Virus record (IMG/VR): IMGVR_UViG_3300020463_000027
Coordinates: 1-56,125 of that record
Origin: a virus
Strand: one strand, 5' to 3'
DNA length: 56,125 nucleotides
The notes under the pieces are model-generated. The model saw nothing but the letters and a program-made list of their open reading frames with translations. It made no database searches and was not told the DNA's origin. Shown here in pieces: positions 1 through 5,547 of the stretch. How positions within the stretch are numbered: the first letter of the stretch is position 1; each line of letters starts with the position of its first letter. Both the position numbers and the translations under genes were made by a program.

Positions 1-78
1 GTATTGAGGCAATCCAGCTGACCTAGTGTGCCAATTTAATTAGTGTCCACTATTTTCCCATATGCACTTCATAGGCAG

Positions 79-103
79 TATAATATGTGTATAACAAACA
101 AAT
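79..103 (+). promoter_or_regulatory. Early-type promoter/leader unit, copy 1
   Basis: TATAAT lies at 79-84 and ACAAACAAAT at 94-103, an offset of 15 bases; the same pair recurs three more times before 1110. A weak -35 (TTCCCA, 55-60) sits 18 bases upstream. The transcript would start near the A-rich stretch, leaving a short leader with no Shine-Dalgarno before the ATG at 116. The spacing and recurrence are seen; host sigma-70 recognition is inferred. Confidence 0.6.
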
Positions 104-115
104 TTTTAAATCAAC

Positions 116-283
116 ATGTTCAACAGAGACTTAACACCAATCTACAACGGAAGAGTATTAGTCAACGATTCAGCAATGCAGGATCCAGCAGTCAAGGCAG
201 CATTGACAGAGATGTCAAAGAGAAACTTTGAACCGCAGGAGATCAACAGGTACGGAGTCTGGTACATCTCAGACAGACATTAA
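116..283 (+). CDS. Small hypothetical protein, 55 aa (probable early gene)
   Basis: An ATG at 116 opens a 55-codon frame ending in TAA at 281-283. I chose it because it lies 22 bases after the ACAAAC of promoter copy 1, the same arrangement as the next transcription units; the longer overlapping frame from the GTG at 43 would begin upstream of the promoter -10 and reads poorly. The protein begins MFNRDLTPIYNG, has no membrane segment or cysteine, and ends in a polar, aromatic tail (YGVWYISDRH). I do not recognise a family. It looks like a short host-takeover type protein of the kind found in phage early regions, but no function can be assigned. Confidence 0.6.
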   Translation: MFNRDLTPIYNGRVLVNDSAMQDPAVKAALTEMSKRNFEPQEINRYGVWYISDRH

Positions 284-309
284 AAATGTACACTGAAGTC
301 AGCCGCCTT

Positions 310-331
310 GTGCCAATATTATTACTGGCAC
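310..331 (+). other. Intergenic hairpin before promoter copy 2
   Basis: GTGCCA (310-315) and TGGCAC (326-331) are a perfect 6-bp inverted repeat around a 10-base AT loop. There is no strict T-run after it, so it may be a weak terminator or transcript-end stabiliser for the preceding small gene. It ends about 30 bases before the next TATAAT. Confidence 0.4.
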
Positions 332-362
332 ATTTCCTATTCCATTTTCCCATATCAGGGAC

Positions 363-390
363 TATAATATAATCATAACAAACAAACAAA
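363..390 (+). promoter_or_regulatory. Early-type promoter/leader unit, copy 2
   Basis: TATAAT at 363-368 follows GAC, and ACAAAC begins at 378, offset 15. The ATG of the next gene is at 393, so the leader would be only about 15-20 bases with no Shine-Dalgarno. Upstream, TTTTCCCATAT (345-355) is also found in copy 1 (53-63), but at a different distance from the -10 box. Confidence 0.6.
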
Positions 391-392
391 TC

Positions 393-641
393 ATGCAAAC
401 AGCAATCAATCTCACAGACACACCAAGGACAGAGTACAACGGTTGGGCAGACTGGACAACTTGGAACTGTGCATTGTGGATAGGTGGGGACGAAGGTCTT
501 TACAACGAAGCAAGATTCTCTAGTTCATATGGAGAGTTCGTCCAGACTATGCAGGAGTATGGCATGACCAAGACACCAGACGGAGCAACATGGGACGAAG
601 CAGACTTTGACGAAATGCAGGAAATGATGGACGATTTATAA
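393..641 (+). CDS. Small conserved phage protein, DUF7249-like (82 aa)
   Basis: The 82-residue acidic protein carries near its N-terminus the Trp-rich segment NGWADWTTWNCALWI (about residues 16-30). That matches the NGW-x-x-x-x-TWN-x-ALWI signature of a small family common in phages and cyanobacteria (DUF7249, as I recall the name). The C-terminal half is rich in Asp, Glu and Met and ends MMDDL. It is the only product of promoter copy 2 and is followed directly by a small hairpin (AACTGT 641-646 / ACAGTT 650-655). The family is widespread but functionally uncharacterised; the motif is seen, the family name is from memory. Confidence 0.75.
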   Translation: MQTAINLTDTPRTEYNGWADWTTWNCALWIGGDEGLYNEARFSSSYGEFVQTMQEYGMTKTPDGATWDEADFDEMQEMMDDL

Positions 642-656
642 ACTGTCACACAGTTT

Positions 657-704
657 CCCTATTCTGTCAAAATAGGGACTATACTTAATATTATACAAAC
701 AAAT
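657..704 (+). promoter_or_regulatory. Early-type promoter/leader unit, copy 3, with hairpin
   Basis: A perfect 7-bp inverted repeat, CCCTATT (657-663) and AATAGGG (671-677), runs into a -10-like TATACT (680-685). ACAAACAAAT starts at 695, offset 15, as in copies 1 and 2. The ATG of the downstream gene is at 711. The -10 is one base off consensus. Confidence 0.55.
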
Positions 705-710
705 CAGATT

Positions 711-863
711 ATGTCATCACTAGTTAACGAATCAATTTTAGAAACACTCTTTGAGGAATGCTTAGAAGGAATAGAAAAAGCGGGTCTTGACTCTACCAGC
801 GAGGCAGCACATATAGTTGCAGAGATCAGAGCAAAGCAAATCTTTGAGGAGATGGCACAATGA
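711..863 (+). CDS. Small hypothetical protein, 50 aa
   Basis: An ATG at 711, 16 bases after the ACAAAC of promoter copy 3, opens a 50-codon frame ending at TGA 861-863. The protein is acidic, predicted helical and Glu/Ala-rich (for example FEECLEGIEKAGLD), with no membrane segment. It shares ATGA with the next gene (start 860), so the two are probably translationally coupled and form a two-gene unit. The family is not recognised. Transcription context suggests an early gene. Confidence 0.6.
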   Translation: MSSLVNESILETLFEECLEGIEKAGLDSTSEAAHIVAEIRAKQIFEEMAQ

Positions 864-1000
864 GAACATTAAACGTAACAGACGGACAACTTGAACTATT
901 ACAGGATCTAGTCATGTTCGCATATGAAATGGACGTCCCAGAGCAGAAAGGTTGGGACATTCAAACTTACGATAACCTTGTAGATGAGGTTATGAAGTGA
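860..1000 (+). CDS. Small hypothetical protein, 46 aa
   Basis: This frame starts at the ATG within the ATGA overlap with the upstream gene and ends at TGA 998-1000, giving 46 residues beginning MRTLNVTDGQLELL. The opening strand plus helix (NVTDGQLELLQDLV) resembles small phage proteins that start with a 'leaves/x-V-T-D-x-Q-x-x-L-L' helix, but that is only a resemblance. It is acidic and soluble. It is followed by promoter copy 4. The function is unknown. Confidence 0.55.
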   Translation: MRTLNVTDGQLELLQDLVMFAYEMDVPEQKGWDIQTYDNLVDEVMK

Positions 1001-1056
1001 CAGTTGAATTAGTGTCACAATGACCCGTAATATTCACTGTAACAATCCACAATTCT

Positions 1057-1093
1057 ACTTATTACCGACTATAATAAGTATATACAAACAAAT
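1057..1093 (+). promoter_or_regulatory. Early-type promoter/leader unit, copy 4, with hairpin
   Basis: TATAAT lies at 1070-1075 and ACAAACAAAT starts at 1084, an offset of 14. ACTTATTA (1057-1064) pairs with TAATAAGT (1072-1079), so here the inverted repeat overlaps the -10 box instead of preceding it. The downstream ATG is at 1109, without a Shine-Dalgarno. Confidence 0.55.
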
Positions 1094-1108
1094 TTAACAA
1101 ACTAGATT

Positions 1109-1273
1109 ATGATTCAAAAATTCATTGAAGTCCCTAATACACTAATCAAGGAACCAGTTCCAATGGGTTCATTCGCATACGATATGCTATTCAGTATGGC
1201 GGAAGAGTACGGCAAGGCGGAACTTGTCTGGTATTCTCTTAACGGATCTCGCATTGTAGAGGGTTCTTACTAA
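1109..1273 (+). CDS. Small hypothetical protein, 54 aa
   Basis: An ATG at 1109, 25 bases after the ACAAAC of promoter copy 4, begins a 54-codon frame ending at TAA 1271-1273. The product begins MIQKFIEVPNTLIKE and ends in a basic/aromatic stretch (ELVWYSLNGSRIVEGSY). It overlaps the next gene by one base (TAATG), so it is the first cistron of a three-gene unit running to 1702. I recognise no domain. Confidence 0.6.
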   Translation: MIQKFIEVPNTLIKEPVPMGSFAYDMLFSMAEEYGKAELVWYSLNGSRIVEGSY

Positions 1274-1464
1274 TGTCATTTTTCAAACACGTAGAACTTC
1301 ACAAATACGACCTAACAGACAAAGGCGTATCCGATGCATGCTATGACGAACTTTGCATAGATAACCCTTCACTTGAAGACGTACTCACAGCAGAACAAAT
1401 ACAAGTACTTGCTGATGACATGAGAGAAAAGTTCAAGGACTACATGAGACCTTTATTTGCTTAA
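1273..1464 (+). CDS. Small acidic hypothetical protein, 63 aa
   Basis: The start ATG overlaps the previous stop (TAATG). The protein is acidic and probably helical, with Asp/Glu throughout and an N-terminal MSFFKHVELHKYDL. The C-terminal segment LADDMREKFKDYM looks like a single amphipathic helix. There are two cysteines (CYDELC) and no membrane segment. It belongs to the early three-gene unit behind promoter copy 4. The family is not recognised. Confidence 0.6.
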   Translation: MSFFKHVELHKYDLTDKGVSDACYDELCIDNPSLEDVLTAEQIQVLADDMREKFKDYMRPLFA

Positions 1465-1468
1465 CCCT

Positions 1469-1702
1469 ATGCCTGAGAATACATACATCTATGATGCAGT
1501 CTGGGAAGAATACAGACATGAGCACGGATACACAGAGGACGAAATGAATGAACACGTTATGTTCTCTGAAGACCGCAGTGTATATGATGAACTTGAAGAA
1601 CGTGTGAAGCATACCAAGTGGCAAGAGGCACAGCGTATGCACTGGATGCAAGGCGAAGCACCAGAGTTTAAGAGGAGAGTCCCCGAAGACTGTCCATTCT
1701 AG
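1469..1702 (+). CDS. Small hypothetical protein, 77 aa
   Basis: I place the start at ATG 1469, five bases after the previous stop; an in-frame TTG at 1457 would add four residues and overlap the upstream gene, which is possible but less likely. The 77-residue product is rich in Glu, His and Trp (MPENTYIYDAVWEEYRHEHG at the N-terminus) and ends in a basic segment, FKRRVPEDCPF. It contains no membrane segment. It closes the early block, followed by a 341-base gap with a terminator. The family is not recognised. Confidence 0.6.
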   Translation: MPENTYIYDAVWEEYRHEHGYTEDEMNEHVMFSEDRSVYDELEERVKHTKWQEAQRMHWMQGEAPEFKRRVPEDCPF

Positions 1703-1871
1703 GTCATGGGCAATGCCAATAAGTCCCACCCTTGACCCGACCAGTCAACAGTGCACAGACCTGTAACTCTGATAAGCATGGAATTTGCTAGAGGGGATCG
1801 GTCAATCCCCTTGCCACCACACAAAACAAAGCGGGTCAGCAGATGTTCTTAAGTGACAGGTGCCTGACCCC

Positions 1872-1913
1872 AACCCCCACCCCTGACAGTGTTTGTAATG
1901 TTGGGGGTTTTTT
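1872..1913 (+). terminator. Rho-independent terminator after the early block
   Basis: AACCCCCA (1872-1879) pairs perfectly with TGGGGGTT (1902-1909) and the run of T continues to 1913. The loop is long (22 bases), but an 8-bp G/C-rich stem followed by six T is a typical intrinsic terminator. It separates the early small genes from the downstream late genes. Confidence 0.75.
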
Positions 1914-1976
1914 AAGGGGTTGCCGAGCGATGGGACTCCTAACCCTTTCCTAACCTACAAAAGTATCCAAACGAGA

Positions 1977-1984
1977 GATAAATA
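1977..1984 (+). promoter_or_regulatory. T4-type late promoter box
   Basis: GATAAATA differs by one base from the T4 late promoter consensus TATAAATA. It lies 60 bases before the first gene of the next block and just downstream of the terminator, so it could drive the 2044-5523 genes late in infection. Confidence 0.45.
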
Positions 1985-2043
1985 TAATTGAAAATGAAAT
2001 TTCAAAAACCCCAAAACCCAAAAAATTTTCCTGGTAAAAAATC

Positions 2044-2310
2044 ATGAAAAAAGTCGCACACCAATTCTTTGAAGACGACGGATTAGATTATGAAGACATG
2101 CTAAGTGACTTTGATAGTTTCTGTGACCAATTTGAAGATCGTGCATCTAACGCATATCATAAAGGAGACCAAAATAATGGAAGAGTTACTAAAGAAATTG
2201 AACGAGCAGGAACAGACGCTCCTATGGCTGTCAGAGAAGTTGAACAACTTGGAATCTCGGATGGAGAAATTGGGCAAACCATCATTGATGTATCACCGTC
2301 CGACATCTGA
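2044..2310 (+). CDS. Hypothetical acidic protein, 88 aa, long 3' overlap
   Basis: The N-terminal half (residues 1-45, very acidic, beginning MKKVAHQFFEDDGLDYEDM) looks like real coding sequence. From about residue 45 the frame overlaps the next gene by 134 bases, an unusual length for this genome, where overlaps are usually 1-40 bases. The overlapped tail has lower-quality composition and may be an extension after loss of an earlier stop, or a sign of a frameshift joining it to the next frame. The start ATG at 2044 follows an A-rich leader without a clear ribosome site. The family is not recognised. Confidence 0.5.
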   Translation: MKKVAHQFFEDDGLDYEDMLSDFDSFCDQFEDRASNAYHKGDQNNGRVTKEIERAGTDAPMAVREVEQLGISDGEIGQTIIDVSPSDI

Positions 2311-2404
2311 AGAATACGAGACAGTTGCCCAGACTCTTGATTACTTACATAATAACGTAGAAGGTTTGAAAACAGATTTACTTAAAGTTGCTAAGGCAGT
2401 ATAA
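2177..2404 (+). CDS. Small coiled-coil protein, 75 aa
   Basis: I start it at ATG 2177, which has a good ribosome site (AAGGAG at 2162-2167); the longer frame from 2105 lacks one. The N-terminal half is a clear coiled coil with heptad leucines (MEELLKKLNEQEQTLLWLSE, then KLNNLESRMEKL), followed by a short linker and a second helix ending LLKVAKAV. Similar short coiled-coil proteins are frequent in cyanophage structural regions; the function is unknown. It overlaps the next gene by one base (TAATG). Confidence 0.65.
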   Translation: MEELLKKLNEQEQTLLWLSEKLNNLESRMEKLGKPSLMYHRPTSEEYETVAQTLDYLHNNVEGLKTDLLKVAKAV

Positions 2405-2904
2405 TGCAGATTATAGATAATGTTCTGTCTCAGAAAAGATTTGATGAACTGTATGAATCTATAACTGATCATGGTTTCCCATGGCATTTGCAAAATACTG
2501 GTGTGTCTATGGAAGGAGATGGTTCTTTTCAGTTTACACATCAATTTTGTGATCAGACAGGATGGAGAAGTCCTTTTGATTCATTAATGAAACCTATGTA
2601 CTATCGTCTTGGTGTGAATAAGTTATATCGTTGTAAGGTTAACTTAACTCTTAAGACTAAGAAGACTTATGAGTTTCTTCCTTTACATGAGGATATTAGT
2701 TTTATAGATGGTAGTATACCTTTTGATTATAACACTGCAATCTTTTATTTGAATACGAATAATGGATATACTTTGTTTGAGGATGGTACTAAGATTGATA
2801 GTGTTGCAAATAGGATGGTAACTTTTACTGGTCCTACACTACATACAGGTGCAACGCAAACTGATGAAAGATTTAGATTTGTATTAAATTTTAATTATTG
2901 GTAA
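2404..2904 (+). CDS. 2OG-Fe(II) oxygenase-like protein, 166 aa
   Basis: The fold and ligands match a compact 2-oxoglutarate/Fe(II) dioxygenase (double-stranded beta-helix). His95 and Asp97 form an HxD pair (LHED), His147 (TLHTG) is the distal iron ligand, and Arg158 near the C-terminus is placed to bind the 2OG carboxylate. The FTGPTLHTG segment is typical of the strand carrying the distal His. The protein is short and has no signal peptide. Such proteins hydroxylate protein, nucleic-acid or small-molecule substrates; the substrate here cannot be told. It is the first of six such genes in the window. Confidence 0.7.
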   Translation: MQIIDNVLSQKRFDELYESITDHGFPWHLQNTGVSMEGDGSFQFTHQFCDQTGWRSPFDSLMKPMYYRLGVNKLYRCKVNLTLKTKKTYEFLPLHEDISFIDGSIPFDYNTAIFYLNTNNGYTLFEDGTKIDSVANRMVTFTGPTLHTGATQTDERFRFVLNFNYW

Positions 2905-2905
2905 T

Positions 2906-3055
2906 ATGCTGATAAACGTAACCAAAGAAGAACTTGAAGTAATTGTACTGCAGTTATGGAAAAGTCGTAAGTCTGAAGAGAAAGTACGAGTGGTATACGA
3001 GAAGATGGAACCACTTCTAAATATTTGTAACTGTCAGGAAAAGAAAAATGCCTAA
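2906..3055 (+). CDS. Small hypothetical protein, 49 aa
   Basis: ATG 2906 follows the upstream stop by one base and the frame ends at TAA 3053-3055, inside the next gene. The product is a single predicted helix (VTKEELEVIVLQLWKSRKS) followed by a short Cys-containing tail (NICNCQEKKNA). The tight packing on both sides and the 8-base overlap with the PAAR-like gene support it as a genuine gene. I do not recognise the family. Confidence 0.6.
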   Translation: MLINVTKEELEVIVLQLWKSRKSEEKVRVVYEKMEPLLNICNCQEKKNA

Positions 3056-3392
3056 TCTAGCAGCAGAGAATACATTTGATACTCAATCAGTAGATGGTAA
3101 CTGTACTTATCCTGCTACAGCATTGGGAGGTGCACCTACTATATCAGCAAACGTATTGATGAATGGTCAACCTTTACGATCATATGATAGTTCTAGTGTA
3201 GTATCACCAGTTCCTGGTGTATTGCCTTGTCCACCTGGTACTAGGGTGATCACTCCTACTGTTAACACGACAGTGTTTATCAATGGTAAGTTACCCGCAG
3301 TGCAAGGAGATAATGCATCATTGTTAGGTACACCAAGACCGTTGACAGGACCTTTCCAGCATGTTAATATAATGATAGGAAGTAACATATAA
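3048..3392 (+). CDS. PAAR-like tail-spike tip protein
   Basis: The 114-residue protein is Pro/Gly/Thr-rich with the pattern of PAAR-type proteins: ANVLMNGQPLRSYDS early, PCPPGTRVITP in the middle, then TVFINGKLPAVQGD, matching the recurrent 'V-x-I-N-G-K-x-x-A-x-x-G-D' segment. PAAR proteins cap the central spike of contractile tails (T4 gp5.4) and help pierce the host envelope. Its place shortly before gp25 and the wedge genes suits a baseplate part. The metal-binding His/Cys set of classical PAAR repeats is not obvious, so 'PAAR-like' is safer than PAAR. Confidence 0.6.
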   Translation: MPNLAAENTFDTQSVDGNCTYPATALGGAPTISANVLMNGQPLRSYDSSSVVSPVPGVLPCPPGTRVITPTVNTTVFINGKLPAVQGDNASLLGTPRPLTGPFQHVNIMIGSNI

Positions 3393-3395
3393 TAT

Positions 3396-3542
3396 ATGGC
3401 AAAAGCAAAAGGTGGATATGGTACTGCTGATACTATAGAAGCAACACCAAAGAAATCAAGACAAGGTACAGGATCACATACTAAGTATTCTGCGACTAGT
3501 AGAAATAAAGCAAAGAAGAGATCTAGAGGACAAGGTAAATAA
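3396..3542 (+). CDS. Small highly basic protein, 48 aa
   Basis: This 48-residue protein starts MAKAKGGYGTADTIEATPKK and ends KAKKRSRGQGK; nearly a third of its residues are Lys or Arg and it has no hydrophobic core. A short, basic family with a K-K-x-R-G-Q-G-K tail occurs beside baseplate genes in other marine T4-like phages, as I recall; no function is known. It sits between the PAAR-like gene and a 2OG oxygenase and overlaps the latter by one base (TAATG). It could bind nucleic acid or be a minor structural part; neither is shown. Confidence 0.65.
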   Translation: MAKAKGGYGTADTIEATPKKSRQGTGSHTKYSATSRNKAKKRSRGQGK

Positions 3543-4117
3543 TGCACAATTTCATCTGGGAAGGTGAGATAGACTTAGACATATGTGATAACCTCGTAGA
3601 GTTCTACGATACATGCACATACTTGACTAAGAAAAAATATGAGAGTAATCCTTTTAATGATGCTAAGGGTAATGGAAAGGATTCTCTTGACTTGCATTGT
3701 CATACTATGTTGGCAAAGAATGAGGAATGTTTGGATAATTATCTGAAGAAACTCATTCAGTGTGTAGACAAGTATTATCATGTATATCCACAGGCAGGAC
3801 AGATTGATTGTCATATCTCTCCTTTGTTTAATATACAAAGGTATGAGCCTGGTGGAGGTTATAAGGTATGGCATTTTGAGAGAGGTGCACAACGTGAGAA
3901 TCGTGAGAGGTATCTGGTCTGGATGACCTACCTCTCCGATAACCCCGACGGTGGAACCGAATGGATGTATCAGGATAAGTACATCTCTGCTGAGAAAGGT
4001 AAGACTGTTATCTGGCCAGCAGAATGGACACATACTCATAGAGGTGTGATAGATGATAATCTATCAAAAACCTTAATTACTGGTTGGATAGATATTGCGG
4101 GTGGTTTTGTTAACTAA
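3542..4117 (+). CDS. 2OG-Fe(II) oxygenase, prolyl-hydroxylase-like, copy 1
   Basis: The 191-residue protein has a double-stranded beta-helix core in its second half. His111 and Glu113 (WHFER) give an HxE pair instead of the commoner HxD; the distal His is in THTHRG (His166, or 164), and Lys176 (KTLITGW) replaces the usual Arg for 2OG binding. The block LVWMTYLSDNPDGGTE, with GKTVIWPAEW, is typical of P4H-like phage enzymes. The likely reaction is hydroxylation with 2OG and O2 as co-substrates; the target is unknown. It is clearly paralogous to the next gene. Start ATG overlaps the previous stop. Confidence 0.8.
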   Translation: MHNFIWEGEIDLDICDNLVEFYDTCTYLTKKKYESNPFNDAKGNGKDSLDLHCHTMLAKNEECLDNYLKKLIQCVDKYYHVYPQAGQIDCHISPLFNIQRYEPGGGYKVWHFERGAQRENRERYLVWMTYLSDNPDGGTEWMYQDKYISAEKGKTVIWPAEWTHTHRGVIDDNLSKTLITGWIDIAGGFVN

Positions 4118-4698
4118 TGGATAGATTCATATACGAAACTAAGTTTACTAAAGATATCTGTGATGGTCTGATAGATTTTTACAATACATCAGATCAGTTT
4201 CAGAAACATGAAGGGCAGATTAGTAATCGTAAGGTAAATTCTAAGAATCAAAAAGAATCTTTGGATATGAGCATACCAATGCAGTATATTGACTTTGATA
4301 CTCGTTTAGAGAATTACTTCAGTTCTTTGCATCAGACGTTCATAACATACTTTGAGAAGTTTGAGCAATCTAGACTTCCTTGTAAGATGTCTGATGTCTT
4401 TAATATCCAATGGTATCCTAAAGGTGGTGGATACAAGATATGGCACTTTGAGAGGACGAACAATAAACATGCGTTGCGTAGACACCTTGTATGGATGACG
4501 TATCTTACGGATAATCCGAACGGTGGTACGGAGTTTTACTTTCAAGATCTCCACATCCCTGCGGAAAAGGGGAAGACAGTCATATGGCCAGCAGAGTGGA
4601 TGTATACACATAGAGGTCGTGTAGACAATGAAAACGAGAAGATGATTATCACAGGTTGGATGGAATTTATATCAGAAGGTATGGGTAAAAACACATGA
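4117..4698 (+). CDS. 2OG-Fe(II) oxygenase, prolyl-hydroxylase-like, copy 2
   Basis: This 193-residue paralogue of the preceding gene keeps the whole core: His110/Glu112 (WHFER), LVWMTYLTDNPNGGTE, GKTVIWPAEW, distal His165 (YTHRG) and Lys175 (KMIITGW). The N-terminal halves differ more than the C-terminal catalytic halves, as expected if substrate recognition has diverged after tandem duplication. The two genes overlap by one base (TAATG), so they are made together. HxE is less usual than HxD but occurs in active family members. The substrate is unknown. Confidence 0.8.
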   Translation: MDRFIYETKFTKDICDGLIDFYNTSDQFQKHEGQISNRKVNSKNQKESLDMSIPMQYIDFDTRLENYFSSLHQTFITYFEKFEQSRLPCKMSDVFNIQWYPKGGGYKIWHFERTNNKHALRRHLVWMTYLTDNPNGGTEFYFQDLHIPAEKGKTVIWPAEWMYTHRGRVDNENEKMIITGWMEFISEGMGKNT

Positions 4699-5354
4699 AC
4701 TTAATTTGTAATCTCCCTGCTGAGAAAGTATGGGTACGAAAAGAATACTTAACTGACCATAAGAGTGGTCATGGTGAATTTGTAGAAGGTGTATGGGTTG
4801 CTGCAAAGAGTTTACCTGGTCGTGCGTTTTATTTTGAGACGTATCTACCTGAGTATGGTGCGTTGTATGATAAGTTACCTATAAGTGCCTTTCTCCGAGC
4901 ACCGAAAACACCGACGCCCGATATGAGTCTAGAGAATCTGCAATTTTGGAATTGTATGGACTATGGTGTGATGGCAATCAATAAAGGTTTCATATCTTCT
5001 ATGGATGCTGAAATACGAACAAGAGACCACGGGTTGATAAAAGGACAATATATATTTACAATTGATAACTATCATGCAGATATAAATGTGATAGATAATA
5101 ATGTAAGTGAAGTGCCACAAGAGCATAAGTCTCATAACTGTATACAACTAGAGAATGGGCAGTATGCACTGTATCCAAATAACAGGATGCGTCTGTATGA
5201 CCTCTCTATAACCCCACAAGAACCGAAAACACCTGACTTTAAGGTTTCTACCATAGAGTATCAAGTTGAGAATGGGACTGAATGGGGTAGACTAGGAGAT
5301 ACTGACGATTATTTCTGGGAAACACCTAAAGAAAAGGAGAACAATGGTAATTAA
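4695..5354 (+). CDS. Conserved hypothetical protein, 219 aa
   Basis: A 219-residue soluble protein with no signal peptide or membrane segment, beginning MNLICNLPAEKVWVRKEYL and containing a beta-rich first half (GVWVAAKSLPGRAFYFETYL) and a hydrophilic tail. The phrase FETYLPEYGALYDKLP and the later KSHNCIQLENGQYALYPNNR suggest a compact beta domain. I believe homologues exist in other cyanomyoviruses just before gp25, but I cannot name a domain. It overlaps the preceding oxygenase by 4 bases (ATGA) and the next small gene by 11. Confidence 0.65.
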   Translation: MNLICNLPAEKVWVRKEYLTDHKSGHGEFVEGVWVAAKSLPGRAFYFETYLPEYGALYDKLPISAFLRAPKTPTPDMSLENLQFWNCMDYGVMAINKGFISSMDAEIRTRDHGLIKGQYIFTIDNYHADINVIDNNVSEVPQEHKSHNCIQLENGQYALYPNNRMRLYDLSITPQEPKTPDFKVSTIEYQVENGTEWGRLGDTDDYFWETPKEKENNGN

Positions 5355-5523
5355 AGTAGACAAATCTGAAGAATTTAAGAAGAGTGGTAAAAAACTCATC
5401 TCAGAGTACGATGCACAGGAATGGTTAGATAAAATTGAGAAGAATGACGAAAGAGAATTGTTTGAGATGAAGAGAAAGAAGGAATTCCTTGACGAGTGCA
5501 CTAAGTTTAGAAAAGATGGATAA
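5344..5523 (+). CDS. Small charged helical protein, 59 aa
   Basis: ATG 5344 lies inside the end of the upstream gene; the frame of 59 codons ends TAA 5521-5523. The product is mostly Lys and Glu and almost certainly one long helix or a helical hairpin (DAQEWLDKIEKNDERELFEM). It has a single Cys and no membrane segment. Its stop overlaps the late promoter box of gp25. The family is not recognised. Confidence 0.6.
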   Translation: MVIKVDKSEEFKKSGKKLISEYDAQEWLDKIEKNDERELFEMKRKKEFLDECTKFRKDG

Positions 5524-5526
5524 ATA
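5519..5526 (+). promoter_or_regulatory. T4-type late promoter box for gp25
   Basis: GATAAATA, one base from TATAAATA, ends 21 bases before the gp25 ATG at 5548 and overlaps the stop codon of the upstream gene. The position fits a late promoter opening the wedge operon. Confidence 0.5.
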
Positions 5527-5547
5527 ATAGCAGCCTATGCTGTCTAT

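Larger units (their letters stand above)
1703..2043 (+). other. Gene-free structured stretch, possible ncRNA
   Basis: These 341 bases hold no convincing gene but many inverted repeats: AGCA/TGCT (1775-1778/1786-1789), GGGGAT/ATCCCC around a 6-base loop (1793-1798/1805-1810), GGGTCAG/CTGACCC (1833-1839/1864-1870), then a terminator at 1872-1913 and a late promoter box at 1977. The C+G content is visibly higher than in flanking genes. One part (CTGTAAC, long variable-arm-like hairpin, GGGGAT stem, then CCACCA) vaguely resembles a type II tRNA but cannot be folded as one. A small RNA or long structured 3' UTR is the likeliest content. Confidence 0.45.

Noticed and set aside
43-231. 62-codon frame from GTG 43 overlapping the first gene
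   Set aside because: It starts upstream of the promoter -10 at 79, uses GTG, and is out of frame with the 55-codon ATG frame at 116 that fits the promoter/leader arrangement.
1433-1729. 98-codon frame on the minus strand
   Set aside because: It runs opposite to three overlapping + strand genes and has no ribosome site; it is hydrophobic only because it mirrors an acidic + strand gene.
1709-1820. Possible type II tRNA (GGCAATG ... CTGTAAC loop ... long hairpin ... GGGGAT stem ... TTGCCACCA)
   Set aside because: The 5' acceptor lies about 54 bases before the supposed anticodon instead of about 34, the T-loop lacks the TTC pattern, and the anticodon stem is only 4 bp with an 8-base loop. It is better treated as structured non-coding sequence.
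2105-2404. Longer, 99-residue version of the coiled-coil gene
   Set aside because: The added N-terminus (MTLIVSVTNLKIVHL) overlaps the upstream frame and has no ribosome site, while ATG 2177 has AAGGAG at the right distance.
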